A stretch of DNA of 64,000 nt from Betaproteobacteria bacterium (lineage in GTDB: Bacteria > Pseudomonadota > Gammaproteobacteria > Burkholderiales > Casimicrobiaceae), in the NCBI GenBank assembly GCA_013298695.1, contig JAAFIS010000011.1:88475-152474 (forward strand). The letters are read 5' to 3'. Shown piece after piece: positions 37,228 to 46,261 of the stretch. A model generated the notes under the pieces. The model did not search any database, was not told the origin of the DNA, and saw nothing but the letters and a program-made list of their open reading frames with translations. A program made the translations under genes and the position numbers. Positions within the stretch are counted from its first letter, which is position 1. Every line of letters begins with the position of its first letter.

Positions 37228-38526
37228 CTATTTCATCCACCAGGATAGCGGCACCATCACTAGATCGGGAAATAGCACGAGCAAAAACAAAACTATGAGT
37301 TGTGCGATCAAAAATGGCATCACGCCCTTGAATGCGTCATCCATCGAGATTCGTGCGACACCGCTGACCACGTTTAGCACGGTGCCGACTGGTGGCGTAA
37401 TGAGGCCAATCGCATTGTTCATGATAAACAGAACGCCAAAGTACACAGGATCAATGCCCGCCTTGATGACAACCGGCATCAATACGGGCGTCAAAATTAG
37501 CACCGTGGGCGCGAAATCCAGCGCGGTGCCGACGATCACAATGAGTACCATCATGACGAACATCAAAAGCATCTTGTTGTCCATAAATGGCGCGAGCATG
37601 TTGGCGACTTCGGTCGGGATATTCGCCACCGTGATGAGCCAAGCGCTCACCATCGCGGCGGCGACCAAAAACATCACCACTGAGGTCGTTTTCCCCGCAG
37701 CCAGAAATAGCGAATAGACTTGACTCCACTTTAATTCGCGGTAGATGAACATTCCCACAAAAAACGCGTAAACCGCAGCGACGACCGCAGCCTCGGTGGG
37801 CGTGAATACGCCGAACTTCATGCCGCCAATGATGATGACCGGGAGCGCCAGCGCAAACGCGCCGTCGGCTGTGATCCTCAAGCGCTCACCTAGCGGAAGT
37901 TTGGGCGAAGGCGGTACGTTTTCGCGCTTTGCAACCCACCACCAAGCGATGCCAATGGCGATTCCCATCATCACGCCTGGTACGATGCCAGCTAGGAAGA
38001 GTTTGGTAATGGACACGTTTCCGGCGACACCGAACAGGATGAAACCAATCGACGGCGGGATGACCGGTGCGATGATGCCGCCCGCAGCGATGAGTCCTGC
38101 CGATCGGTTCAAGTTGTAGCCCGCAGCTCGCATCATTGGAATCAAAATCGCGGCGAGAGCTGCAGTATCCGCCACCGCTGAGCCCGAGAGTGAGGCCATG
38201 ACGATCGCGGCAACGACGGCGACGTAGCCTAAACCGCCACGAAAATGTCCGACCCAAGCGACGCCCAAATTTACGATGCGCTTGGAAAGCCCACCCGCGT
38301 TCATAAACTCACCTGCGAGTAAAAAAAACGGCACAGCGAGCAATGGAAAATTATCGGCGCCATCGACGAATCGCTGCGCGATGATTTGAGCGTCAAACGC
38401 ATTGAGCACGCCGGTGCTCGCCAGATACGCCATGAGCGAAACGCCGCACACGAGCAGTGCATACGCGATCGGCATGCCCAGCGCCATTGCGCCAAGCAAA
38501 GACAGGATGAAAACGCCAACGGTCAC
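37228..38526 (-). CDS. dctM: TRAP transporter large permease DctM
   Basis: The 432-residue large membrane subunit, driving uptake with a sodium or proton gradient. About twelve hydrophobic segments cover the whole length. Family motifs are present: MALGMPIAYALLVCG, DNFPLLAVPFFLLAGE, IPPSIGFILFGVAGNVS and the C-terminal NNAIGLITPPVGTVLNVV. Its start overlaps the end of dctQ by four bases, and dctP follows 44 bp later. Confidence 0.95.
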   Translation of the reverse strand: MTVGVFILSLLGAMALGMPIAYALLVCGVSLMAYLASTGVLNAFDAQIIAQRFVDGADNFPLLAVPFFLLAGEFMNAGGLSKRIVNLGVAWVGHFRGGLGYVAVVAAIVMASLSGSAVADTAALAAILIPMMRAAGYNLNRSAGLIAAGGIIAPVIPPSIGFILFGVAGNVSITKLFLAGIVPGVMMGIAIGIAWWWVAKRENVPPSPKLPLGERLRITADGAFALALPVIIIGGMKFGVFTPTEAAVVAAVYAFFVGMFIYRELKWSQVYSLFLAAGKTTSVVMFLVAAAMVSAWLITVANIPTEVANMLAPFMDNKMLLMFVMMVLIVIVGTALDFAPTVLILTPVLMPVVIKAGIDPVYFGVLFIMNNAIGLITPPVGTVLNVVSGVARISMDDAFKGVMPFLIAQLIVLFLLVLFPDLVMVPLSWWMK

Positions 38527-39083
38527 GTGCGTGCTCCACTCTTTGGATCTGTGTGAAGCTGCGCCTCTGCTTCTTTCAAACCTTCGGTTTCTACGACTTG
38601 GATGAGTTCGTCTTCGCTGAGCTGGCCCGTGAACAATTTATAGAGTTTCGTGACATTAAACGCGCCCATCACGACAGCGACGACATAACCAATGCCGTAA
38701 ATCCAGATCATTGAAATGCCGGATACGGGCGCGATGTTGGTGACCTGTAGCTCGTGCATTTGGTACGTGCCCCAAAGGAAGAGTGCGTTGCAAAAAAGCA
38801 TGAGTGATTCACTCAAGAATACGCAGATTTTTTTCCCTAGCAATGGCAAATGTTTGACCAGCGTGTCAACACCTAGATGACCGCCTTCGCGCATAGCAAT
38901 CATCGCGCCCAAATAGGTAAGCCAGATGAATGCGTAACGAGACATCTCTTCGCTGATCAAGATACCTGAATTGAATGCGTAGCGCATGAGCACGTTGCCA
39001 AATACCATCACGACCATGGCAAACAGGCAGAGCACGACGAGAAATTCGAGCGCCTTGAAAAAATAGTTGATGAGTCGTTGCAT
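38523..39083 (-). CDS. dctQ: TRAP transporter small permease DctQ
   Basis: The 186-residue small membrane subunit that pairs with DctM. Four hydrophobic segments (about 15-37, 48-66, 87-108, 125-148) match the family. The conserved SGILISEEMSRYAFIWLTYLGA and the charged C-terminal tail are typical, though the tail here is somewhat long. AGGAGG precedes the ATG. It lies 31 bp downstream of the GntR-type regulator. Confidence 0.92.
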   Translation of the reverse strand: MQRLINYFFKALEFLVVLCLFAMVVMVFGNVLMRYAFNSGILISEEMSRYAFIWLTYLGAMIAMREGGHLGVDTLVKHLPLLGKKICVFLSESLMLFCNALFLWGTYQMHELQVTNIAPVSGISMIWIYGIGYVVAVVMGAFNVTKLYKLFTGQLSEDELIQVVETEGLKEAEAQLHTDPKSGART

Positions 39084-39114
39084 GGTTCCTCCTTAAATTT
39101 TTTCTGCTATTCAG

Positions 39115-39882
39115 CTAAGCCACTTTGATGAGTGGCGCGGGCTGATCGAGTCTCGGCAAGCGCTTTCGCGAGTTCAAGATTTCTTCGATATCGTCGTGCG
39201 CTCCGTCGATCAGCACCAGAATTGCCTTTTCCGCGCGCGCGGGATTTCGAGCGATCACCGCATCTAGCACTGCGCGGTGCAGTGGCAGAGAACTTCGCGG
39301 TCCGTCTTTTCGCTTGGTCGAGATCTCAAAACTTGTCCGCAGTAGTGCCGAGAGCGCTTTGCTCATTTGCACCATCATGCGGTTTCGGCTTGCCAGCAGT
39401 AATACTTGATGAAACCGAAGATCACTCGCAACATAGTCGCCGCCTTCCTCTATTGAGCGGCGCATGCCTTCATAGGCAGCCTCTGCTTCGGCGAGATCGG
39501 TTTTGCTTGCTCGCTCTGCGGCAAGGCGAATCGCGGCAGGTTCAACGATGCGCCGCATCTCTTGCAAGTCGCGCAGAAATTCCGGTGTAAGCCCGACCTT
39601 CGATTGCCAAATGATGACGTCGGGGTCGAACCAATTCCAACGATCTTCAGGTAGCACGCGTGTGCCGACTTTTGGGCCTGTAGAAATGAGCCCTTTAGCG
39701 ACTAGCGATTTGACCGTTTCGCGCACAACCGTTCGCGATACGCCGAGCTCAGTGCACAGCATCGGCTCCGGTGGCAGCGTTGCGCCGACCGCATATTGGC
39801 CCGACAAAATAGCAACGCCGAGGTGATCGAGCGTGTTGCCGTGGACGTTTTTTATGAGCACGTAAAACTTCTTGGAAATCAT
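39115..39882 (-). CDS. GntR/FadR family transcriptional regulator
   Basis: A 255-residue regulator with an N-terminal winged helix (about 14-80; GATLPPEPMLCTELGVSRTV, then RETVKSLVAKGLISTGPKVG) and a C-terminal FCD ligand-binding domain (about 95-235; the metal-ligand residues of the FadR group are in DLRFHQVLLLASRN and LHRAVLDAV). It probably represses the TRAP/dehydratase genes until the sugar acid is present. I start at the ATG at 39882; a TTG one codon earlier is open too. There is no ribosome site before the ATG, and a TATGATAAT sequence ends only 10 bp upstream, so a leaderless message is possible. Confidence 0.9.
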   Translation of the reverse strand: MISKKFYVLIKNVHGNTLDHLGVAILSGQYAVGATLPPEPMLCTELGVSRTVVRETVKSLVAKGLISTGPKVGTRVLPEDRWNWFDPDVIIWQSKVGLTPEFLRDLQEMRRIVEPAAIRLAAERASKTDLAEAEAAYEGMRRSIEEGGDYVASDLRFHQVLLLASRNRMMVQMSKALSALLRTSFEISTKRKDGPRSSLPLHRAVLDAVIARNPARAEKAILVLIDGAHDDIEEILNSRKRLPRLDQPAPLIKVA

Positions 39883-39892
39883 CAATTACGAT

Positions 39893-39904
39893 TATCATAT
39901 GATG
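39893..39904. promoter_or_regulatory. candidate GntR operator/-10 region
   Basis: atcatatgat is a perfect palindrome just upstream of the GntR gene, in the 221-bp gap before the divergent gluconokinase. It overlaps a -10-like TATGAT on the minus strand. Autoregulation by the neighbouring GntR protein would fit, but this is from position alone. Confidence 0.35.
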
Positions 39905-40103
39905 ATTGGAAATTTTGTGCAAGCGGCGACGCAACAATTGCGGTTGATTAAACTTCCTGGGGACAGCATCGCCCGAAGCGCCGAATCGGCCGCGCGGGCT
40001 GCGAAAAGTGTTGCGGCTGTGCACACACAGCAGCTCGCTTTTGGCGCGCATGCAAGAGCATCCAAGGTTATCCGTCAACTCTAGGTCGTGAAAGGCAGAT
40101 TCA

Positions 40104-40610
40104 TTGGGCTATCGCATCATTGTGATGGGGGTCTCGGGTTCAGGCAAATCAACGCTCGCCGCCCAATTAGGTAGGGCGATAGCTTGCGAAGTTGTAGATG
40201 CTGACGATTTTCATGACGCCGCGAGCGTGGTCAAAATGCGCGAAGGAATCGCTTTGACGGATGCAGATCGCGCGCCTTGGCTCGCGCGGCTTAACGAAAT
40301 GCTGCGTGATCGAGCCCGAGCGGGGCAAACGGTCGTGCTCGCATGTTCGGCGCTGCGCGAAAGCTACCGGCAAGCAATCGCAAACGACGTGACCGATGTG
40401 CGCTGGATATTTTTAGATGGCGAATTTGAAGTGATCGCCGCACGCATGCGAGAGCGCAGCGCAAAAACGAATCACTATATGCCAGAGGCGCTTCTACGCA
40501 GCCAGTTTGAAACCCTAGAGCGCCCGCGTGATGCAATTACAGTGAATGTAGCGATGACGAGTGAAGCGCAACTAGCCGCTGTAATGGCCGCGTTGAAAGT
40601 GCTCGCCTAG
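40104..40610 (+). CDS. gntK: gluconokinase
   Basis: Phosphorylates gluconate to 6-phosphogluconate. The 168-residue length and motifs fit the GntK group: Walker A MGVSGSGKSTLAAQL at residues 8-22, VVDADDFHDAASVVKMREG, and LTDADRAPWLARLNE. No ATG exists near the fold start, so TTG at 40104 is taken as the start, with AAGG about ten bases upstream. It is divergent from the GntR regulator and TRAP genes and ends 31 bp before the convergent yhbY gene. Its product is the substrate of gnd at 31.6 kb. Confidence 0.93.
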   Translation: MGYRIIVMGVSGSGKSTLAAQLGRAIACEVVDADDFHDAASVVKMREGIALTDADRAPWLARLNEMLRDRARAGQTVVLACSALRESYRQAIANDVTDVRWIFLDGEFEVIAARMRERSAKTNHYMPEALLRSQFETLERPRDAITVNVAMTSEAQLAAVMAALKVLA

Positions 40611-40641
40611 CGAGCGAGTCACCGCTGCGAGTTTCCAGCGT

Positions 40642-41775
40642 TTAGCCCAAGCGTCGCCGTGCTCTTGGTTTCGCAGCCGGCGCAGCCGCGCCACCACGTG
40701 CACCGCCACCCGCGCCACCACGTGCGCCGCCGCCCGCACCGCCGCGATTGCCCCAGCGACCGTCGCCTGAAGGCGCGGGTCGTGTGCGAGCGCCGCTGAA
40801 GCCTTCACCGCCGCCGCGTGGCGGCCGCGTATCGACCGCACCGCCGGACGTGTTGTCGTCGCGCGAGCGAGCACCCCAGGTACCCGTGTCGCCGCGTCCG
40901 GCGTTGCCATCGTTGCGACCTTCGCCGCGACGATTGCGAGGTGCCCAGCCTTCACGTGGCGGGCGTGTGTCCGGTGCTGGAGCCTCACCGCCGCGTCGGA
41001 AACGGCGGCTATCGGACGCGCCGGCATCGCTGCCTTGACCGTAGCCGCTAGCAGGTTTGCGGTAGCCGGGTTCAGCGGGCTTGTTGTAGCCGGATTCAGT
41101 GGTTCGCCCGTACCCGCCGCGACCTGCAGGTGCGCCCGATCCGCGTGGCGCGTAGCCGCTATTGCCTCTCGGTGGGTAGTTGCCCCCACCACTCGGCGAC
41201 GGTGCGTTGCCATAGCCGGAGCGCGGCGGTGCGCCATAGCCCGCACGGGGTGGTGCTCCATAGCCCCCACTGGGCGGTGCACCATCGCGCCGCCCATAAC
41301 CGCCGCCCTCACCGCGAGCACCTTCGCCACGCGAGCCATAGCTGCGGCTTTCGCGCGGACGCGGATCGTTTTCGCCGGGGCGACGCAGCGCCGGATCATT
41401 GGCACTGGCTAACTTTTTACGTGGCCCGCGCGCACTCGACGCTGGCGCATTGATCGCAGCCTCGCCCGCATCCTCTGCGAGCACGCCATCTTCACCTTCT
41501 TTGTTTCGCCAGAGCACCAGCAATTTGCCGAGGTGCTGCACGCTCTCGCAACCTAGCTTCGCGCAGATGTCGTTCATGAAGGCGACGCGTTGTTCACGAT
41601 CATCAGACGCAACGCGGACTTTGATCAACGCGTGCGCCGCGAGCGCTATATCGATTTCATGCAGCACGGCGCTAGTGAGACCTTTGTCTCCGATCATCAC
41701 GACTGGGTCAAGGTGGTGCGCAGCAGCGCGAAGCGCACGGCGGGCGCTGGAGGCGAGAGTAGATTCGGTAGTCAT
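40642..41775 (-). CDS. yhbY: YhbY-type ribosome-associated RNA-binding protein with long Gly/Arg-rich tail
   Basis: The first 92 residues are a CRS1_YhbY domain, with LDPVVMIGDKGLTSAVLHEI and the RNA-binding GxxG-like loop, normally a protein of about 100 residues that binds pre-50S ribosomes. Here it continues for another 285 residues of low-complexity sequence rich in Gly, Arg, Pro, Ala and Ser, with repeats such as GYGAPPRSGYG and GGARGGAGGGARGG, ending in RARRRLG. Such tails bind RNA without fixed structure. I start at the ATG at 41775, where the family begins. It is divergent from rlmE, the conserved yhbY / rlmE-ftsH order. GC content rises in the tail. Confidence 0.88.
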   Translation of the reverse strand: MTTESTLASSARRALRAAAHHLDPVVMIGDKGLTSAVLHEIDIALAAHALIKVRVASDDREQRVAFMNDICAKLGCESVQHLGKLLVLWRNKEGEDGVLAEDAGEAAINAPASSARGPRKKLASANDPALRRPGENDPRPRESRSYGSRGEGARGEGGGYGRRDGAPPSGGYGAPPRAGYGAPPRSGYGNAPSPSGGGNYPPRGNSGYAPRGSGAPAGRGGYGRTTESGYNKPAEPGYRKPASGYGQGSDAGASDSRRFRRGGEAPAPDTRPPREGWAPRNRRGEGRNDGNAGRGDTGTWGARSRDDNTSGGAVDTRPPRGGGEGFSGARTRPAPSGDGRWGNRGGAGGGARGGAGGGARGGAAAPAAKPRARRRLG

Positions 41776-41925
41776 CGCCGGATTATCTCGCGAAGTGGGC
41801 CGCGCGGCTCTCTCGGGGCTGCGATATAGATTCCTGCGCTTGGCGGGTGGGGAAGTGCGGCGAGCCGCTCCTACAATCGAAGCTGTCGTCACTCGTGAGT
41901 TGCCACGCTTCACTCGTCCTCAAAA

Positions 41926-42573
41926 ATGCTCAACCCCAGCAATAAACGCCACAAATCCAACAAAGGCTGGCTTGTAGAGCACGTGCACGATTCGTGGGTG
42001 CAAAAGGCAAAAGCGGAAGGCTATCGCTCTCGCGCCGCCTACAAATTGATCGAGATCGATGACAAAGACAAGTTGTTCAAACCCGGCATGATCGTTGTTG
42101 ACTTAGGTGCAGCACCCGGCAGTTGGTGTCAGGTCGTTGCTAAGCGGGTGGATGCGTCGGGCGAGAAAAACCGAGGGCGCGTGATAGCGATTGATTTATT
42201 AGAGATGCAAGGCATCGCAGGCGTTGAATTCGTGCAGGGCGATTTCACTGAGAACGCGATGCTCGCGCAGTTGGAATCGATGCTCTTGGGTGCAAAGGTG
42301 GATGTCGTTCTCAGCGATATGCTGCCCAACATGAGCGGTGTTTCGGTGATTGACAGTGCTCGTGCGATTGGCTTGTGCGAAATCGCAGCTGATTTCGCAA
42401 TTAATCATCTCAAAGCGGATGGCAAATTTCTAACGAAGGCTTATCAAGGCGCTGGCTATCAAGAATTTTTTGCTCAACTAAAAACGCAATTCAAAACGGT
42501 GGTGACGCGAAAGCCGGATGCGTCGCGGGATCGAAGCGCGGAAATTTTTCTCTTGGGCTCAGGTCTGCGGTAA
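41926..42573 (+). CDS. rlmE: 23S rRNA (uridine-2'-O)-methyltransferase
   Basis: Methylates U2552 of 23S rRNA using S-adenosylmethionine, a late step in 50S assembly. The 215-residue protein shows YRSRAAYKLIEIDDKD, the SAM-binding VVDLGAAPGSWCQVV, LSDMLPNMSG, and the catalytic K-D-K-E residues in AAYKL, SDM, TKAYQG and the closing SAEIFLLG. It lies upstream of ftsH in the conserved order, separated here by a 331-bp gap containing a repeat element. Confidence 0.96.
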   Translation: MLNPSNKRHKSNKGWLVEHVHDSWVQKAKAEGYRSRAAYKLIEIDDKDKLFKPGMIVVDLGAAPGSWCQVVAKRVDASGEKNRGRVIAIDLLEMQGIAGVEFVQGDFTENAMLAQLESMLLGAKVDVVLSDMLPNMSGVSVIDSARAIGLCEIAADFAINHLKADGKFLTKAYQGAGYQEFFAQLKTQFKTVVTRKPDASRDRSAEIFLLGSGLR

Positions 42574-42591
42574 CAGGAAACCGGTAGAAGC

Positions 42592-42673
42592 GCCTATGCA
42601 TAGGGAGATACACACGATTAGGTGAATTTGCGAAACTTTAGGTAAATAGTCGTTTCTCCCAACGAAATAGGAT
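42592..42673. repeat. paired-palindrome element, copy 7
   Basis: The left unit gcctatgcataggga (42592-42606) contains the perfect palindrome cctatgcatagg. The right unit is tcccaacgaaataggat (42657-42673). The spacer is 50 nt and its right half resembles that of the copy at 17.1 kb. It lies in the 331-bp gap 42574-42904 between rlmE and ftsH; apart from a promoter candidate, that gap has nothing else recognisable. Confidence 0.5.
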
Positions 42674-42810
42674 TGACGTGTCTGTAGCCGAATCTACGCT
42701 TTTTGGCGATATAAGCCTTACTTTCGTCGCTAACTTGCGACAACAAAAGCTAACTTCGCGATTTTGAGTTCACTCGTCGTCATTGCATCGCGTTAAGGGC
42801 ATGCCCTTCC

Positions 42811-42836
42811 CTTGAAAACAGCGCGTACGCCATAAA
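42811..42836 (+). promoter_or_regulatory. candidate heat-shock promoter of ftsH
   Basis: CTTGAAA (42811-42817), then 10 bases, then CGCCATAAA (42828-42836) approximates the sigma-32 pattern CTTGAAA ... CCCCATnT, about 70 bp before the ftsH start. ftsH is a heat-shock gene in proteobacteria. The spacing is slightly short, and a sigma-70 reading (TTGAAA, 15 bases, TAAAAT) is also possible. Confidence 0.45.
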
Positions 42837-42904
42837 ATCCAGAGATGTATGCGAAGTGAAGTCGTGCGCTGTCCGCACCGCGCCTCGCTAGGAGCAAGTA
42901 GCCC

Positions 42905-44839
42905 GTGAACAACATGATGAAAAACGTCGCGATTTGGTTGGTAATTGGCCTCGTCGTGCTTACCGTAGTCCAGCAGTTCGACAAGAGTAAGAAAAGCGAT
43001 GCCGCAGCGTATTCAACGTTCATCGAAGAACTTCGTGGTGGTCGTGTCACCGAAGCGGACGTAGAAGGCAGAAAAGTCGTCTATAAAACTTCAGAAGGCA
43101 CGAAAAGCACCAACGTCCCCGGCGGCTACGACAAGGATTTGATCAACGACATGATCAAGTACGGCGTGAAATTCTCGGGTCGCCCGGAAGAAGGTCAATC
43201 GCTTCTGTCAACCGTTTTGTTTTCATTCGGACCGATTCTTTTGTTGATCGGCGCGTGGATTTTCATGATGCGTCAGATGCAGGGCGGAGGAAAAGGTGGC
43301 GCGTTTAGCTTCGGCAAGTCGCGCGCGCGCATGCTCGATGAAAACAACAACTCGATCACCTTTGCAGACGTCGCGGGATGCGACGAAGCGAAAGAAGAGG
43401 TCACCGAAATCGTTGACTTTTTGAAAGACCCCAGCAAGTTTCAAAAGCTCGGTGGACGGATTCCGCGAGGCGTGCTGATGGTCGGCTCACCAGGCACCGG
43501 TAAAACATTGCTCGCACGCGCAATCGCTGGCGAAGCGAAAGTGCCGTTCTTCTCGATTTCAGGTTCAGATTTCGTTGAGATGTTTGTTGGCGTGGGCGCG
43601 GCGCGGGTGCGCGACATGTTCGAGCAAGCCAAGAAGAATGCGCCGTGCATCATTTTCATCGACGAAATTGATGCGGTCGGTCGCCAACGCGGTGCCGGCA
43701 TGGGTGGCGGCAATGATGAGCGCGAACAAACGCTGAACCAAATGCTCGTGGAAATGGACGGCTTCGAAGGCTCGCAAGGCGTGATCGTGATTGCTGCGAC
43801 CAACCGTCCCGACGTGCTCGACCCTGCGCTCATGCGCCCCGGTCGTTTTGACCGCCAAGTGACTGTTCCGCTACCGGATATTCGCGGTCGCGAACAGATT
43901 CTGCAAGTGCATATGCGTAAGGTACCGATTGCAGCCGATGTGAACCCGCACGTGCTAGCGCGAGGCTGCCCCGGATTCTCCGGCGCCGACATTGCTAACT
44001 TGGTGAATGAGGCGGCACTGTTCGCCGCTCGATCCAACAAGCGCTTAGTCGACATGGAGGATTTTGAGAAAGCTAAAGACAAAATCTTCATGGGCGCAGA
44101 GCGTAAATCGATGGTGCTCACTGAAGATGAAAAGCGCGCTACGGCTTACCACGAGTCCGGACACGCAATCGTCGCCGCAAGTATGCCGAAAGCCGATCCG
44201 GTGCACAAAGTGACGATCATCCCGCGCGGACGTGCATTGGGTGTGACTTGGCAGCTCCCGGAGCGCGACCGAATCTCGCTCTACAAAGACCAAATGCTCA
44301 CGCAAATTGCTGTGTTGTTTGGCGGCCGCATCGCGGAAGATTTGTTTGTAAAAAACATTTCAACTGGTGCATCGAATGACTTTGAGCGTGCAACCCAAAT
44401 TGCGCGCGATATGGTCACGCGCTACGGCATGAGTGATCTGTTGGGGCCAATGGTCTATGCCGATAACGAAGGCGAAGTGTTTCTTGGCAGAAGCGTTACG
44501 CAAACGCGCAACATGTCAGAAGAAACAATGCGTAAAGTAGACGCCGAGATTCGCCGCATCATCGACGATCAGTACGCGGTGGCGACGAAGATTTTGACCG
44601 ACCGTGCCGACGCGGTGGAGGCGATGACCGCAGCGCTGATGGAATATGAAACCATCGACGCCGATCAAGTCGCTGACATCATTGCCGGTCGACCGGTGCG
44701 CACCACGAAGACCTACAACACGCCAGGCTCGTCGGGTGGCGGTTCGGGCAGCGCACCAGTCACCCCGGTCGAGACCAAACCTGAGGTGGTACCCGAGGTG
44801 AAGCCCGAACCCGCCGCGTCGAGCTCGACCTCCGCGTAA
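42905..44839 (+). CDS. ftsH: ATP-dependent zinc metalloprotease FtsH
   Basis: A membrane-bound hexameric protease that degrades damaged membrane proteins and short-lived regulators. The 644-residue protein has two N-terminal membrane helices (about 5-22 and 102-122), an AAA module with Walker [14 protein letters not shown], Walker [11 protein letters not shown] and the [20 protein letters not shown], and the zinc site [10 protein letters not shown] (HExxH) with the third ligand further on. The start is GTG with AGGAG upstream; an ATG three codons later is an alternative. A strong terminator follows, and the usual next genes (folP, glmM) are not here. Confidence 0.97.
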   Translation: MNNMMKNVAIWLVIGLVVLTVVQQFDKSKKSDAAAYSTFIEELRGGRVTEADVEGRKVVYKTSEGTKSTNVPGGYDKDLINDMIKYGVKFSGRPEEGQSLLSTVLFSFGPILLLIGAWIFMMRQMQGGGKGGAFSFGKSRARMLDENNNSITFADVAGCDEAKEEVTEIVDFLKDPSKFQKLGGRIPRGVLMVGSPGTGKTLLARAIAGEAKVPFFSISGSDFVEMFVGVGAARVRDMFEQAKKNAPCIIFIDEIDAVGRQRGAGMGGGNDEREQTLNQMLVEMDGFEGSQGVIVIAATNRPDVLDPALMRPGRFDRQVTVPLPDIRGREQILQVHMRKVPIAADVNPHVLARGCPGFSGADIANLVNEAALFAARSNKRLVDMEDFEKAKDKIFMGAERKSMVLTEDEKRATAYHESGHAIVAASMPKADPVHKVTIIPRGRALGVTWQLPERDRISLYKDQMLTQIAVLFGGRIAEDLFVKNISTGASNDFERATQIARDMVTRYGMSDLLGPMVYADNEGEVFLGRSVTQTRNMSEETMRKVDAEIRRIIDDQYAVATKILTDRADAVEAMTAALMEYETIDADQVADIIAGRPVRTTKTYNTPGSSGGGSGSAPVTPVETKPEVVPEVKPEPAASSSTSA

Positions 44840-44856
44840 ATCGCATCGCTGTAAAA

Positions 44857-44884
44857 AAAACGCCGCTCATGCGGCGTTTTTTTT
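44857..44884 (+). terminator. rho-independent terminator after ftsH
   Basis: The stem aaaacgccgc / gcggcgtttt with loop tcat is followed by eight T residues, 18 bp after the ftsH stop codon. Confidence 0.9.
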
Positions 44885-45042
44885 GGCTACAGAATTTGCA
44901 GTGGTTGTCAGCTTGCATGACCGGCGTAACGCCAGCGTCACCCCTTTGCAAATCTAGGTTACCTCGTTGCAATGATTCGCGGAAATTGCCAAACGAAAAC
45001 CATCCGATGAACCAAACCTAGCAGTTTTTAGGGGTGACTTTC

Positions 45043-46194
45043 GTGCTGCGCTCCATAAACTTCGGGGCTGAGAAGTTTGAGTGGAGACAACACGTGGCTA
45101 ATCTCGCGCGTTGGTGGCAAGCGAAATCTATTCGCGCCCAAGTTGTTTGTTGCATGTTGCTCGCTGCTATCGTGCCGATGGTGCTTTTTGCTGCGGCTTA
45201 CAGCGCGCTCGTGATCGGCGGGGCAAACGCCCCAATACCCGCGAGCTTAAGTGCCGTTGATTCTGCGCCGCGCGTTGTGAAACTAGCGCAGCTTTCCGCA
45301 GATCCAACAGCTCTGGGCGCTACTAGCGCTCGCGCTGAATTGCTGCGTGTCACCGCACCGACGGTACTCTCTACCGCCGTGCTCTGGATCACCACTGCCG
45401 TAATCTGTTCAATCGGCGTTATTGCACTGGGTTTGCGCGTGGGCGGCCGCGTCGCTCGCGATGCGGATGCGCTGGCCAAGTGGGCCGCAGCGCAGGGCGA
45501 TGTTCACCGCCCACTTGATCCCGCGCCTGCGGTGGGCTCGCTTGAGTTTCAGCGAATGTGCGATGCGTTTTCGCGGCTGTTTACGAGCAGAACGTCAGCT
45601 AACGAGGCCGTTCAAGAAGAGGTCGCAAAAGTCGTCGCCGATACCGCTTCCGCGATGCCGCAACTGGATCGTTTAACTCACTTTCCCAACCGTGTTGCAG
45701 CGCACGAAGAGATCGCTAAGCGCATTGAAAACGCGCAGCAAGAGGGAACCAAGTTCGCGGTCGCACTCGTTGATCTTGAGGGTTTCAGCGCGATCAACGA
45801 ACGCTATGGCTATTCGGCCGGAGACATGGTGCTTTGCGCAGCCGCGCGGCGGCTGGCGCGCGTGCTTCGCCCGGATGATTTTGTCGCTCGCTTCGGAGCA
45901 GACGAATTTCTAGTGCTGGTCGATGGCGTCACCGATGAATTCAATGACGTTCGCCTCTGTGATCGCTTACTGATTCAAGGGCTGGCGCGCCCCGACGCAA
46001 CTGAGTCGTGGCAGCGAAGCATTGCCGCGAAGATCGGTGTTTCGATTTATCCCGACACGGCGCAAGACGCGTACTCATTGGTGGCAAACGCGGATCGAGT
46101 AGCGCACGAAGCAAAACGCAAAACAGCACCAACGAGCAGCAATGTCTCCAAGCTCGCGCAAGAACTGGTGCAAACTTCCGCGTCAGAAAATTAG
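45043..46194 (+). CDS. membrane protein with degenerate GGDEF domain
   Basis: A 383-residue protein with two membrane helices (about residues 32-55 and 108-132) enclosing a small periplasmic loop, a linker, and a GGDEF-type domain (about 215-365). The catalytic motif reads FGADEF in place of GGDEF, with VDLEGFSAINERYGYSAGDM preceding it and an RxxD-like RPDD five residues upstream. Loss of the second Gly usually lowers or abolishes cyclase activity, so the protein may bind cyclic di-GMP or GTP without making product, but that is inference. The GTG at 45043 has AGGGG eight bases upstream and is preferred over another GTG three codons earlier. Confidence 0.82.
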   Translation: MLRSINFGAEKFEWRQHVANLARWWQAKSIRAQVVCCMLLAAIVPMVLFAAAYSALVIGGANAPIPASLSAVDSAPRVVKLAQLSADPTALGATSARAELLRVTAPTVLSTAVLWITTAVICSIGVIALGLRVGGRVARDADALAKWAAAQGDVHRPLDPAPAVGSLEFQRMCDAFSRLFTSRTSANEAVQEEVAKVVADTASAMPQLDRLTHFPNRVAAHEEIAKRIENAQQEGTKFAVALVDLEGFSAINERYGYSAGDMVLCAAARRLARVLRPDDFVARFGADEFLVLVDGVTDEFNDVRLCDRLLIQGLARPDATESWQRSIAAKIGVSIYPDTAQDAYSLVANADRVAHEAKRKTAPTSSNVSKLAQELVQTSASEN

Positions 46195-46261
46195 TGAGTT
46201 GCGAGCTGTTTACACAGGCGCACTCTGCCACTGATTCTCAAAGCTTAACGACGCGTAATGC

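Noticed and set aside
39872..40084. A 70-codon reading frame between gntR and gntK
   Set aside because: It overlaps the regulator's start and promoter region, has no ribosome site and resembles no protein.
42574..42904. Riboswitch or leader RNA before ftsH
   Set aside because: Besides the repeat copy and a promoter-like sequence I see no known riboswitch motif.
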